Origin: Aquincola agrisoli
Lineage (GTDB): Bacteria > Pseudomonadota > Gammaproteobacteria > Burkholderiales > Burkholderiaceae_C
NCBI RefSeq assembly: GCF_036621135.1
Contig: NZ_JAZIBG010000028.1
Span: 310,001 to 374,000, forward strand
Reading direction: 5' to 3'
DNA length: 64,000 nt
In this document: piece after piece, positions 23,499 to 32,316 of the stretch
How the letters are laid out: every line of letters begins with the position of its first letter
Numbering within the stretch: position 1 is the first letter of the stretch
Translations under genes and position numbers: made by a program
Notes under the pieces: generated by a model
What the model was told of the DNA's origin: nothing
Seen by the model: only the letters and a program-made list of their open reading frames with translations
Databases searched by the model: none

Positions 23499-24791
23499 CT
23501 ATGCTGCGACGAACTCGTTCCACTTCTGGACCATGTACGTGTTCTCGTCCATCAGCGCGTTCCAGCAGGCGATGCCGCCCATGCGCTGCTCGTACGAGCC
23601 GCCGTCGCGCTTGGCGCCGGCCTTGGCGAGCAGCTCGCCGTTGGGGGCCTTGATGTCCTTCTCGGCCGCCTTGCCTTCCATCCAGTAGGCCCACTCGTAG
23701 GCTTCCATCTTGGCCTTGGCGGTGTCGAGCACGGCGCTGTAGTAGCCCTGGCGGTTGAGGTACGCGCCGGCCCAGCCGTCGAGGAACCAGTTGATGAACT
23801 CGTACGCGCCGTCGAGCTTCCTGCCGCTCAGCGTGGCCGGCAGGCCGAAGCCGGCGGCCCAGGCGCGGTAGCCTTCCTTCAGCGGCTGGAACACGCAGTC
23901 GATGCCCTTGGTGCGCACCGCTGTCACGGCCGGGCTCCACATCGACTGGATCACCACCTCGCCCGACGCCATCAGGTTGACCGACTCGTTGAAGTCCTTC
24001 CACAGGCTGCGGAACTGGCCGGCCTTCTTGGCCTCGATCAGCGTCTTGATGGTGAGGTCGATCTCCTTCTTCGTCATGTTCCCCTTGTCGGGGTACTTGT
24101 ACAGGCCCATCGCCTCGACCACCATCGCCGCGTCCATGATGCCGATCGACGGGATGTTGAGGATCGCCGCCTTGCCCTTGAACTCCGGGTTCAGCAGCTC
24201 CTTCCAGCTCTCGATCGGGCGCTTGATCAGGTCGGGCCGGATGCCCAGCGTGTCGGCGTTGTAGACCGTCGGGATCAGCGACATGAACTGCGTGGGCGCG
24301 GCGGCGAACTTCTTCGACTTCTCGCCTTCCAGGAAGATCACCTTCTTGGGCGCGGTGCCCTGGTCGCCCACCGCCTTGCCGGCCACCGTGCCGGTGGTGA
24401 ACAGCGGGGTGATCTTGTCGGCGTTCTTGATCTTCTTGGTGTCGATGCCCTTCAGGTTGCCGGTGGGCACGATCTTCTTCAGCGAGAAGTACTCGGTGTC
24501 GATCAGGTCGAACGAGTTGGGCGAGGTCACCGCGCGCTGCGTCACCACGTCGGTGTTGACGGGGATGTACTGGATCTTGATGCCGGTGTCGGCCTCGAAC
24601 TTCTCGGCGATCGCCTTGTCCTGGTTCACCGCGGTGCCCAGGTAGCGCAGCGTGATCTTCTCCTGCGCGTGCACGAACGGGAAGCCGGCGAGGCCGGTGG
24701 CGGCCACGCCCACGCCGGCGGCGGCCTTGAGCACGCTGCGGCGCTGCAGCGCGGCGGACGAAGGGGCGGACGGGTCGTTCTCGATGGTCAT
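23499..24791 (-). CDS. Extracellular solute-binding protein, PotD-like (Tat-type signal)
   Basis: A 430-residue periplasmic receptor of the polyamine / iron family 1 type, longer than PotD (348). The N-terminus has a twin-arginine leader (ALQRRSVLKAAAGVGV) ending near FVHA-QEK. Characteristic parts are TLRYLGTAVNQDKAIAEKFE, NSFDLIDTEYFSLKKI, VIQSMWSPAV and the C-terminal GYYSAVLDTAKAKMEAYEW. The Tat leader implies export in folded form, perhaps with a cofactor. It is 26 nt downstream of the ATPase gene. Confidence 0.9.
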   Translation of the reverse strand: MTIENDPSAPSSAALQRRSVLKAAAGVGVAATGLAGFPFVHAQEKITLRYLGTAVNQDKAIAEKFEADTGIKIQYIPVNTDVVTQRAVTSPNSFDLIDTEYFSLKKIVPTGNLKGIDTKKIKNADKITPLFTTGTVAGKAVGDQGTAPKKVIFLEGEKSKKFAAAPTQFMSLIPTVYNADTLGIRPDLIKRPIESWKELLNPEFKGKAAILNIPSIGIMDAAMVVEAMGLYKYPDKGNMTKKEIDLTIKTLIEAKKAGQFRSLWKDFNESVNLMASGEVVIQSMWSPAVTAVRTKGIDCVFQPLKEGYRAWAAGFGLPATLSGRKLDGAYEFINWFLDGWAGAYLNRQGYYSAVLDTAKAKMEAYEWAYWMEGKAAEKDIKAPNGELLAKAGAKRDGGSYEQRMGGIACWNALMDENTYMVQKWNEFVAA

Positions 24792-24817
24792 CGCGGGTAC
24801 TCCTCGGTGGAAAGAAT

Positions 24818-25828
24818 TCAGGCCTGCAGCAGGTGTGCGTCGGCCTCGTGCCAGTTCATGGCGACACGCTGTCCGGGCTCGAGCGGGCGGGCATGGAACT
24901 GCGCGTCCGGCACCAGCGCCACCCAGCCCATGTCGGGGCCGTCGTCGGCGCTGCCGGCGGCCGGCGCGCCCGAGGCCAGGTGCACCTGCACATGGCTGCC
25001 CTGGTACTCGACGGCACGCACGCTGACGGCCATGCCGGGGCCGCCGGTCGCGCCGAGCTGGATGCGGTCGCTGCGCACCGCCACGGCGCCCGACGGCGTC
25101 TCGATGACGTTGTGCGCACCGATGAAGCGCGCGATGAACGCGGTGCGCGGGCGCTCGAACACGTCTCGCGCTGTGCCGGCCTGCTCGATGCGGCCCTGGT
25201 TCATGACCACCACCAGGTCGGCCAGCGCCATCGCCTCTTCCTGCGAGTGCGTGACGTGCACGAAGGTCATGCCCAACTCGCGGTGCCAGCGCTGCAGTTC
25301 GGCGCGCATCTTGATGCGCAGGAACGGGTCGAGCGCCGACAGCGGCTCGTCGAGCAGCAGCACGCGCGGCTGCGTCATCAGCGCGCGCGCCAGCGCCACG
25401 CGCTGCTGCTGGCCGCCCGACAGCGCAGCCGGCAGGCGGTGCGCATACGGCGTCATCGCCACCAGTTCCAGCAGCTCGCGGGCACGCTGTTCCCGCGCGG
25501 CCTTGCCGATGCCCTTCATGCGGGCGCTGAAGGCCACGTTGTCGAGCACCGTCAGGTGGGGAAAGAGCGCGTAGCTCTGGAACATCATCGCGGTGCCGCG
25601 CTGCGCGGGCTCCAGGTGCGTGATCTCCCTGCCGGCGAGCACGACGCTGCCCTCCGTCGGTTCCTCGTGGCCGGCGATCATGCGCAGCGTCGAGGTCTTC
25701 CCACAGCCTGAGGGACCGAGCAGGCAGCAGTAGCTGCCGCCGCCGATCTTCAGGTCGATGCCGGCCACGGCCACGGCGTCGCCGTAGTGCTTGGCCAGCG
25801 AGACGAGTTCCAGGTCGGTGCGTTCCAT
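24818..25828 (-). CDS. ABC transporter ATP-binding protein, PotA-like
   Basis: A 336-residue ATPase: nucleotide-binding domain to about residue 235, then a C-terminal OB-type (TOBE) regulatory domain. Walker A is LLGPSGCGKTST, the signature LSGGQQQRVALARAL, Walker B VLLLDEPLSALD, and the switch His is in VHVTHSQEEAMAL. It is the first gene of the importer operon (ATPase, receptor, two permeases, GntR), read from the divergent promoter at 25829-25996. Confidence 0.92.
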   Translation of the reverse strand: MERTDLELVSLAKHYGDAVAVAGIDLKIGGGSYCCLLGPSGCGKTSTLRMIAGHEEPTEGSVVLAGREITHLEPAQRGTAMMFQSYALFPHLTVLDNVAFSARMKGIGKAAREQRARELLELVAMTPYAHRLPAALSGGQQQRVALARALMTQPRVLLLDEPLSALDPFLRIKMRAELQRWHRELGMTFVHVTHSQEEAMALADLVVVMNQGRIEQAGTARDVFERPRTAFIARFIGAHNVIETPSGAVAVRSDRIQLGATGGPGMAVSVRAVEYQGSHVQVHLASGAPAAGSADDGPDMGWVALVPDAQFHARPLEPGQRVAMNWHEADAHLLQA

Positions 25829-25837
25829 CGTGGGCAG

Positions 25838-25973
25838 CTTTGTATGCAATGCATGTGCCAAGCCGCCGGCAGGCGCGCGTCTTGCGCCGGCTTGGCGCAC
25901 GCGCCATGCACCGGCCCGCCCAGCGCACCACCGCATGGCGACGCAGACCCTTCGCGCCCAACTTTGTATGCAA
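25838..25973. promoter_or_regulatory. Divergent promoter region with duplicated GntR-type operator
   Basis: Between the divergent starts at 25828 and 25997 the 12-mer CTTTGTATGCAA occurs twice, at 25838-25849 and 25962-25973, 10 and 23 bases from the respective start codons. The inner TTGTATGCAA is close to the palindromic TTGTATACAA type bound by FCD-class GntR regulators, and such a regulator ends the importer operon. A hairpin-forming inverted repeat (GCCAAGCCG at 25857, CGGCTTGGC at 25888) lies between the copies. The regulator match is inference; the repeats are plain in the sequence. Confidence 0.55.
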
Positions 25974-25996
25974 ACCGCACCAGGACGGACCCATCG

Positions 25997-26737
25997 ATGA
26001 AGCTGCTCGTCATCAACCCCAACACCTCCGCCGGCATGACCGCGCAGATCGCGGCGGCCGCCCGCGCCGCGGCCGCACCGGGGACGGACATCGTCGCGGT
26101 GCAGCCCGACTTCGGTGCGCCGTCGATCGAAGGCCACTTCGACGATGCCTTCGCCGCCGCGGGCGTCGCGCAGCAGGCACGCCTGCACGGTGCCGACGCC
26201 GACGGCGTGGTGGTCGCCTGCTTCGGCGATCCCGGCCTGGACGCGGCGCGCGAGGCCACGGCGGCGCCGGTGATCGGCATCGCGGAGGCGGCCTTCCACG
26301 CGGCCTCCTTCCTCGCGACGGGCTTCTCGGTCGTGACGACGATGACGCGCACCTGCACGATCGCCGACCACCTGCTGCACAAGTACGGCTTCGAGCGCCG
26401 CTGCCGCGGGGTGCACGGCACCGACATCCCGGTGCTGGACCTCGAAAGCATGGGCGAGGCGCTGGTGGGCCGCATCGAGGCCGCCGCACGCACCGCGCTC
26501 GAGCGCGACCGCAGCGGCGCCATCGTGCTCGGCTGCGCCGGCATGGCCGACCTGGCGCTGCGCCTGCAGCAGCGGCTGGGCGTGCCGGTGATCGACGGCG
26601 TGGCCGCTGCGGTGAAGTTCGCCGAGTCGCTGGCGGCGCTCAGCCTGCGCACCTCGCGCCGGGGCGACTACGCACCGCCGCTGCCCAAGCCCTATGCGGG
26701 CTGGGCGGCCGGCCTGTCCTTCACGGCCGCGGACTGA
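25997..26737 (+). CDS. Aspartate/glutamate-hydantoin racemase family protein
   Basis: A 246-residue PLP-independent racemase. It opens KLLVINPNTSAGMTAQI, the hydantoin/allantoin racemase signature. The two catalytic cysteines sit in VVVACFGDPG and IVLGCAGMAD. These enzymes invert the alpha carbon of hydantoins, allantoin or amino acids. It is divergent from the polyamine-type importer and shares its duplicated operator, so the imported compound is probably a chiral amino acid or ureide. No hydantoinase or carbamoylase gene is in the window. Confidence 0.88.
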   Translation: MKLLVINPNTSAGMTAQIAAAARAAAAPGTDIVAVQPDFGAPSIEGHFDDAFAAAGVAQQARLHGADADGVVVACFGDPGLDAAREATAAPVIGIAEAAFHAASFLATGFSVVTTMTRTCTIADHLLHKYGFERRCRGVHGTDIPVLDLESMGEALVGRIEAAARTALERDRSGAIVLGCAGMADLALRLQQRLGVPVIDGVAAAVKFAESLAALSLRTSRRGDYAPPLPKPYAGWAAGLSFTAAD

Positions 26738-26770
26738 AGCGCCGCACCTGCCGGCCAACCCCCCGCCGGC

Positions 26771-28114
26771 CTACGGCACCGCGGCGATGCCCAGGACCTC
26801 GGCCAGCCCGCCGCCCAGCACCTGCAGGCGCCAGTGCGCGGCGGCCAGGCGCCAGGCGTTGTCGACCTCGCGTTGCTGGACGCCGTAGCGGCGGTCCCGC
26901 TGTTCGATGAGCTGCATCAGGCTGCGGCGGCCAGCGTCGTACTGCAGCTCGCCGGCCCGCACGACGGCGTCGAGGTGCTCGCGCTGGCGCGCCAGCTGCG
27001 GCGCCGCGTCGGCAGCCTGCCGCGCCCGTTGCCACAGCGCCGCCACCTCGGCTTGCACCGTATCGCCGATCCGCCGCAGCTCGGCCTCGGCCACGTCGGC
27101 GCGGTGCCGGGCTTCGTCGCGGCGCGCCCCGGCCCCCCCGCCCAGCGGCACCTCGTAGGTGATCGACACCGCCCAGCCCCGTTGCTGCGTGCTGGAGGGG
27201 GCCGGCGTCGTCCGGTCGGACAGGCTCTTGCGCAACTCCAGGTCCACGCGGGGCAGGTACTCCGGCGCCACGGCGGCCACCCGCGCACGCGCCGCAGCGG
27301 CCCTGGCCTCGGCGGCCCGCCACTGCGCATTGCGCGCCTGCGCACGCTGCCCCCACGACACGAGCGTGCCCTCGGGCCCCAAGGCCGGCTTCGGGTCCAT
27401 CACCACCAGTGCGTCGGCAGGGTCCGCCGGGCCCTCGCCCATCAGCACACGCAACTGGGTCCGCGCAGCGGCCTCGTCGGCGGCGACGGCCTCCGATGCC
27501 ACGCGCGCGTCGATCAGCGACGCCTCGGCGAGCTGGGCATCGGCGTCGGAGCCCTTGCCGAGCGCCGCCTGCCGCCCCACACGGCGGGCCAGGTCCTCGA
27601 TCTCTGCCAGCCGCTGGCGCGCATGGCCGGCCAGCCGCTGCTGGCGCAACAGCTCAAGGTACGCCTGGCCCACGCGCTCGCAGGCCTCGTCGAGTGCTCG
27701 CTGCCAGTCGGCTCCGGCAGCCGCCGCCTCGGCCGCCAGCGCGTCGATCTGCGTGCGGTCGGCCAGGCCGTTGAAGAGGTTCCAGCGCAGGAAGGCCTCG
27801 CTGCGCCGCGTGCTGCGCTCGACGACGGTGGGCGGATCGAGGTCGGTGCTGCGGCCGAAGTTCGCGCTGAGGCCGGCGCTTGGCCACAGGCGGGAACGGG
27901 CCTGCCGCCCCTGGGCATCGACAGCCTCGGCCAGGGCGCGCGCGCCACGCAGCTGCGGGTCGTGGGCCAGCGCGCGGTCGATCGCCTCGCGCAGGCCGAG
28001 GGGCGCGGCGTCGCCGGCCCAGGCAGCCGCACCGCCCAGCGCGAGCATCGCGGCGAAGCACCAGCCGGCGATGCGAAGGGCCTTGTCCACGGGGATGCGG
28101 CAGCGCGTCGCCAT
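26771..28114 (-). CDS. TolC family outer-membrane protein of a type I secretion system
   Basis: A 447-residue trimeric outer-membrane channel subunit. The signal peptide ends near AAWA-GDAAP at residue 40. Two long helical halves follow in the TolC repeat pattern, each starting like GLREAIDRALAHDPQLRGAR, with strand-turn segments such as LSANFGRSTDLD and WAVSITYEVPLGGG. It is the distal gene of the secretion locus and its ATG shares one base with the stop of the HlyD gene (TGATG), so translation is coupled. Confidence 0.9.
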   Translation of the reverse strand: MATRCRIPVDKALRIAGWCFAAMLALGGAAAWAGDAAPLGLREAIDRALAHDPQLRGARALAEAVDAQGRQARSRLWPSAGLSANFGRSTDLDPPTVVERSTRRSEAFLRWNLFNGLADRTQIDALAAEAAAAGADWQRALDEACERVGQAYLELLRQQRLAGHARQRLAEIEDLARRVGRQAALGKGSDADAQLAEASLIDARVASEAVAADEAAARTQLRVLMGEGPADPADALVVMDPKPALGPEGTLVSWGQRAQARNAQWRAAEARAAAARARVAAVAPEYLPRVDLELRKSLSDRTTPAPSSTQQRGWAVSITYEVPLGGGAGARRDEARHRADVAEAELRRIGDTVQAEVAALWQRARQAADAAPQLARQREHLDAVVRAGELQYDAGRRSLMQLIEQRDRRYGVQQREVDNAWRLAAAHWRLQVLGGGLAEVLGIAAVP

Positions 28115-29412
28115 CAACGCTCCTGAAGCGCCGCGTCCAGCGTCTTCAGCAAGGGCTTGAGCAGGTACTGCATGACCGTGCGCCGGCCGGTCAGGATGCT
28201 CGCATCGGTGGGCATGCCCGGCGACAGCACGAGCCGCCGGCCCTCGTGCGCCAGGTGATCGCGCGCGCTGCGCAGCTGCACCTCGAAGTAGGGTTGCTTG
28301 TTCTCGTCGAGCAGCACGTCGGCGCCGACCCGCTCGACCTCGCCGTCGAGCGTTCCGTAGATGGACGCATCGAACGCCGCCACGCGCACCGTCGCCTGCT
28401 GGCCCACGTGGATGAAGCCGATGTCCGAGGGCTTCACGCGGGCGCTGATGCGCAGCGCCGGTTCGCTGGGCACGATCTCGAGGATGGCCGCGCCGGGCGC
28501 CGCGACGCCGCCCTGCGTGGGGATCAGCACACGGTTGACCACGCCGTCCATCGGCGACACCAGCTCGCGCCGCGCGAGCTTGTCCGCGCGCCCCGCGACC
28601 GCCGTCTCCAGCGCGGCGAGCTTGCCCTCGATCTCGGTGCGCTGCTGGCTCCATTGCGCCCTGGCCCTCGCCTGCACGCCGATGCCCTGGGCACGGGCCT
28701 CCGCCAGTGCCGCCTGCAGCCGGGGCAGCGATTCGCGCAGCGCGGCCAGCTCGCCGTTCTGCTGCAACCAGCGCTGGCGGGCCGCGAGGTAGTCGGCGCG
28801 CGCACCGGCGCCTTCCTGGTAGAGGTGCTCCTCGATCTGCAGCGACTCCCTCGCCGCCGCTTCGCCGGGCTCGAGCGCCTGGATGCGCGCCCGCGCTTCC
28901 GCCAGCTCGCCCGCGTGGCGGCGCACGCCCTCGGCCGATGCCGCCTCCGCGGCCTGGTACTCGCGCCGCGCCTCCCACCAGAGGCGGCGCTCCTCGCGCA
29001 CGACCGCGGGCGCCTCGGCCTCCAGCGCACCGAACGCCGGCTCGTGCCCGCCGAGCAGCGCGTCGATGCGGATGCGCGCGGCCTGCAGCGCACGCTGGTT
29101 CTCGCGGCTCTCGCCGAGATCGGCGTCGTACTGGACACGGTCGAGCTGCACCAGCGGCTGGCCACGCAGCACCTTGTCGCCAGGCTGCACCCGCAGCGCC
29201 CGGACGATGCCGCCCTCCAGGCTCTGCACCTCCTGCACGCGGCTGGGCGCGACGACCGCGCCGCGCGCCGTCACCGCGACGTCGATGTGCGCGAGCATCA
29301 TCCACGCCAGGGCCACGGCCCCGAACAGCACGATCAACCCGACCATCACCACCGCCAGCCGGCGCGGCCCCGCATCGAGGTCCGCCGCATCGTCGACCCG
29401 CGCGACCGTCAT
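28114..29412 (-). CDS. HlyD family type I secretion periplasmic adaptor
   Basis: A 432-residue membrane fusion protein: cytosolic tail, one transmembrane helix (about 24-45, LAVVMVGLIVLFGAVALAWM), a lipoyl half starting GAVVAPSRVQEVQSLEGG, a long coiled coil (about 100-270), the second lipoyl half (SPMDGVVNRVLIPTQGGVA) and a C-terminal beta domain ending with the HlyD-type PGMPTDASILTGRRTV. It bridges the ABC protein and the TolC channel. It overlaps the ABC gene by 4 nt (ATGA) and the TolC gene by 1 nt. Confidence 0.95.
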   Translation of the reverse strand: MTVARVDDAADLDAGPRRLAVVMVGLIVLFGAVALAWMMLAHIDVAVTARGAVVAPSRVQEVQSLEGGIVRALRVQPGDKVLRGQPLVQLDRVQYDADLGESRENQRALQAARIRIDALLGGHEPAFGALEAEAPAVVREERRLWWEARREYQAAEAASAEGVRRHAGELAEARARIQALEPGEAAARESLQIEEHLYQEGAGARADYLAARQRWLQQNGELAALRESLPRLQAALAEARAQGIGVQARARAQWSQQRTEIEGKLAALETAVAGRADKLARRELVSPMDGVVNRVLIPTQGGVAAPGAAILEIVPSEPALRISARVKPSDIGFIHVGQQATVRVAAFDASIYGTLDGEVERVGADVLLDENKQPYFEVQLRSARDHLAHEGRRLVLSPGMPTDASILTGRRTVMQYLLKPLLKTLDAALQER

Positions 29413-31562
29413 GCCGCCGCCTTGCCCGGGCCCGCGGCCCCGCTCTGCGCCAGCGCGCGCAGCACCTCGTCACGCGGGCCGTCGGCCACCACGCGGCCGC
29501 GGTCCAGCACCACGAGCCGATCGACCAGCGGCAGCATCGCCATGCGGTGCGTGACGAGCAGCAGCGTCGTGCCCTCCAGCAGGCGCAGCTGGCCGATCAG
29601 GCGCTGCTCGGTGGCCGGGTCCATCATGCTGCTGGGCTCGTCGAGCAGCAGCACGGGCGGCCGCGTCAGCAGCGCCCGCGCGATCGCCACGGCCTGGCGC
29701 TGCCCGCCCGACAACAGCTCGCCGCGTTCGCCCACGGGCGTCGCCAGGCCCGCGGGGAGCTGCGCCAGCGTCTCATCGAGGCAGGCGCTGCGCACCGCGG
29801 CCAGCAGCGCCGCATCGCCGCCGTTGGTGCGGCCGAGCTCGATGTTCTCGCGCACGCTGCCGTGGAACAGGGTGACGTCCTGCGGCACGTAGCCGAGTTG
29901 CCGGCGCAGGCTCAGCGGGTCGAGCTGCGTGGTCACCAGGTCGTCGACGAGCACGCTGCCGCTGCTGGCCGCATGCAGGTTGACCAGCAGCTTCAGCAGC
30001 GTGCTCTTGCCCGATCCCAGCTTGCCGATGAAGCCGACCCGCTCGCCGGGCCGCACGCGCAGGTTCAGCCGGTCGAGCAGCAGCGGGCGGTTCGGGTAGC
30101 CGAAGCTGACCTCGCGGAACTCGATGCGTCCTTCCAGCGGCGGGGCCTGCAGCGCCGGGCCCTCGCCGTCGTCGGTCGGCGCGGCCATCACCTGGTCGAT
30201 CGCGCCCATCGCCAAGCGGGTCTGCTGCCAGCGTACGACGAGGCCGGCCACCTGCCCCACCGGCGCCAGCGCGCGCCCGGACAACAGCGTCACGCCGATG
30301 AGCTGGCCCATCGTCAGCGCCTGCTCGCCGATCATCACCGCGCCCAGCACCACCAGCAGGATGCTGGTCAGCATCACCACCGAGGCCGACGCATAGGTAC
30401 CGAACGACACCAGTTCGCGCGTGTGCAGGCTCTGGCGGGCGATGGCCACGGTGAGCTGCTCCCACTTGCGCCGGCTCCACGCTTCCGCGCCCAGGGCCTT
30501 GACGGTGTCGAGGCCGTTCATCGTCTCGAACAGGTGGGCCGTGCGCTGGGCGCTCTGCTGCGCGGACGCGGCGACGTGCCGGGCGAGCGGCTTCTGCAGC
30601 GCCCACGCGAGCAGCAGCATCGCCGGGATCGCCGCCAACGGCACCAGCACGAGCCAGCCGCCGATCAGCCCGATCATCAGCAGGAAGAGCAGCACGAATG
30701 GCAGGTCGCCCAGCACGGCCAGCGTGCTCGACGCGAAGAACTCGCGCACCGCCTCGAAATCCCGGACCACGTTGGCCAGCACGCCGCCCGATGCGGGCCG
30801 GCTCGCTGCGCGCAGCCGCAGGCAGCGGGCGAAGATGGCGGCCGACAGCGCGATGTCCATCCGCCGCGCGGCGGATTCCACCAGCGCGCCGCGCAGCACC
30901 TTCATCCCCAGCTCGAAGCCCACCAGCAGCAGGGCGGCCAGCGCCAGCACCCAGAGGCTGTCGAGCGCGTTGTTGGGCACGACGCGGTCGTACACCGCCA
31001 TCGAGAAGAAAGGGATCAGCGCGCCGAACACGTTGAGCGCCAGCGTGCCGAGCAGCGCCCACTGGAAGATCCAGCGGTTGCGGCCGAACACATCCCAGAA
31101 CCAGCGCTGCGCGGCCGGCAGCGTGTAGAGCAGGCTGCGCTGGTCGAAGAAGAGCGCGGGGCGCACCGCCTGCCACCGGGCGCCCGGGCATTCGGCGTCG
31201 AGCGCGGCACGGTCCAGGCAGCGGGTGCCGTCGATGCCGGGCAGGTGGCATTCGAAGCGATCGCCCTCGCGCTGGAGCACGACCAGCACAGCGCCCTGCC
31301 GGCCGGTGAGCAACGCAGGCAGCATGGCAGGGCGCACATCGGCCGCGGACAACGGCGAGAGCGCGAGCCCCGCGCGTGCGCAGCAGGCGGCCAGGCCATC
31401 GGGGTCGAGCCGGGTGCCGGCCGGCCATCCGCCGGACAACGCCTGGTGATCGCCCGCGGTGCCGAAGAACCGGGCGAGGAAGACGACGGCCTCCAGCAGC
31501 AGGTCGGACGGCGGGTCGAGCCGTTCGACCGCCGGCACGGCGGCAAGAGAGGGGGTGCTCAT
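29409..31562 (-). CDS. Type I secretion ABC transporter (LssB/LapB-like) with degenerate C39 domain
   Basis: A 717-residue exporter. Residues 1-135 form a C39-peptidase-like domain that lacks the catalytic Cys, as in transporters that recognise but do not cleave cargo. The membrane domain has about six helices between 165 and 440. The nucleotide domain has Walker A GKLGSGKST (513-521), signature LSGGQ (617-621) and Walker B LLLDEP (638-643). The MMDPATEQ segment is characteristic of the LapB/LssB adhesin exporters. Start ATG at 31562. The natural cargo is the large protein at 32377-35046. Confidence 0.93.
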   Translation of the reverse strand: MSTPSLAAVPAVERLDPPSDLLLEAVVFLARFFGTAGDHQALSGGWPAGTRLDPDGLAACCARAGLALSPLSAADVRPAMLPALLTGRQGAVLVVLQREGDRFECHLPGIDGTRCLDRAALDAECPGARWQAVRPALFFDQRSLLYTLPAAQRWFWDVFGRNRWIFQWALLGTLALNVFGALIPFFSMAVYDRVVPNNALDSLWVLALAALLLVGFELGMKVLRGALVESAARRMDIALSAAIFARCLRLRAASRPASGGVLANVVRDFEAVREFFASSTLAVLGDLPFVLLFLLMIGLIGGWLVLVPLAAIPAMLLLAWALQKPLARHVAASAQQSAQRTAHLFETMNGLDTVKALGAEAWSRRKWEQLTVAIARQSLHTRELVSFGTYASASVVMLTSILLVVLGAVMIGEQALTMGQLIGVTLLSGRALAPVGQVAGLVVRWQQTRLAMGAIDQVMAAPTDDGEGPALQAPPLEGRIEFREVSFGYPNRPLLLDRLNLRVRPGERVGFIGKLGSGKSTLLKLLVNLHAASSGSVLVDDLVTTQLDPLSLRRQLGYVPQDVTLFHGSVRENIELGRTNGGDAALLAAVRSACLDETLAQLPAGLATPVGERGELLSGGQRQAVAIARALLTRPPVLLLDEPSSMMDPATEQRLIGQLRLLEGTTLLLVTHRMAMLPLVDRLVVLDRGRVVADGPRDEVLRALAQSGAAGPGKAAA

Positions 31563-31595
31563 GGGGAAGGGGGCCGGGAAGGCCGCGCAACGCAA

Positions 31596-31627
31596 GGCCC
31601 GGCGCGGCGCTCCGCCTGCGCCGGGCC
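31596..31627. terminator. Strong GC hairpin between the PEP-CTERM and ABC genes
   Basis: Perfect 10-bp arms, GGCCCGGCGC (31596-31605) and GCGCCGGGCC (31618-31627), with a loop that can itself pair GGCG/CGCC. It lies in the 77-base gap between two co-directional genes. No T tract follows, so it may attenuate rather than end transcription and could set different levels of cargo and transporter. Confidence 0.55.
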
Positions 31628-31639
31628 GTTCCGGCCTGC

Positions 31640-32269
31640 TTACTCGTCGTTGCGCCAGCGGCGGCGCGACAGGAAGGCCACCGCCCCCACCCCGGCCAGC
31701 ATCAATGCGTAGGTCTCGGGCTCGGGCACCATCGATGCCTGCAGCACGTCCTGGTAGCCGTCGGTGCGCCACGCGGTCAGCGTGTAGACCTGGGACACCG
31801 TTCCGCTGGCGCGCACGGTGTCGAGCATCTGCGTGGCGGCCGCCTTGGCGTCGAGCGGCATCTTGACGGCCGAGACCGCCGGGCCGTCCACCAGCTCCCA
31901 CAGCGCGAGCTGGAAGGCCACCGCCTGCGTGACCCCGCTGGTGACGCTGCCGTAGAAGCGGTCGTACAGCTCCTGCACGTCGGCCGAGGCGGCGTACACG
32001 GAAGCGCTGTACTGCGCCGACGTGGTCGGGACATCGATGGCGGCCTGCAGGCAGTACGCCAGGAAGCTGCCCCCCGTGGTCAGGTTCAGCACCTCCTTCA
32101 GCCCGGCGGACTGGACGCTGTCGAAGCCGTCCACGTCGACCGTCCTCTCGAAGGGCAGGCCGCCGCTGACATAGGCACGGTTCGTCTGGAGCAGGTCGGC
32201 CTGGGCGCCCGATGCAGCGGCCGCCACGGCCAGGGCGACCAGGGTCTTGGACTTGGAAAGGGATCTCAT
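31640..32269 (-). CDS. PEP-CTERM protein with thioester-adhesin-like Cys/Gln signature
   Basis: A 209-residue surface protein. The signal peptide is residues 1-24 (cleavage near GAQA-DLLQ). The C-terminal sorting tag has PEP at 182-184, a hydrophobic helix (YALMLAGVGAVAFL) and a basic tail (SRRRWRNDE); exosortase/EpsH systems cut such tags. The single cysteine Cys73 (FLAYCLQ) and Gln120 (AVAFQLALWELV) match the two arms of thioester-domain adhesins: aromatic-Cys, then Phi-Gln-x-Ala-x-Trp. No exosortase is in the window. It sits between the large cargo gene and the ABC gene. The thioester reading is inference. Confidence 0.85.
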   Translation of the reverse strand: MRSLSKSKTLVALAVAAAASGAQADLLQTNRAYVSGGLPFERTVDVDGFDSVQSAGLKEVLNLTTGGSFLAYCLQAAIDVPTTSAQYSASVYAASADVQELYDRFYGSVTSGVTQAVAFQLALWELVDGPAVSAVKMPLDAKAAATQMLDTVRASGTVSQVYTLTAWRTDGYQDVLQASMVPEPETYALMLAGVGAVAFLSRRRWRNDE

Positions 32270-32316
32270 CGTATGTTCCTGTGGATCTGAACGGGAGGAC
32301 GGACAGGGCCGCGCCC

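Noticed and set aside
28707..31712. A 1001-codon open frame on the plus strand
   Set aside because: Antisense to the HlyD and ABC secretion genes, with an Arg/Pro/His-rich translation and no recognisable fold. The opposite strand carries Walker motifs and 4-nt gene overlaps.
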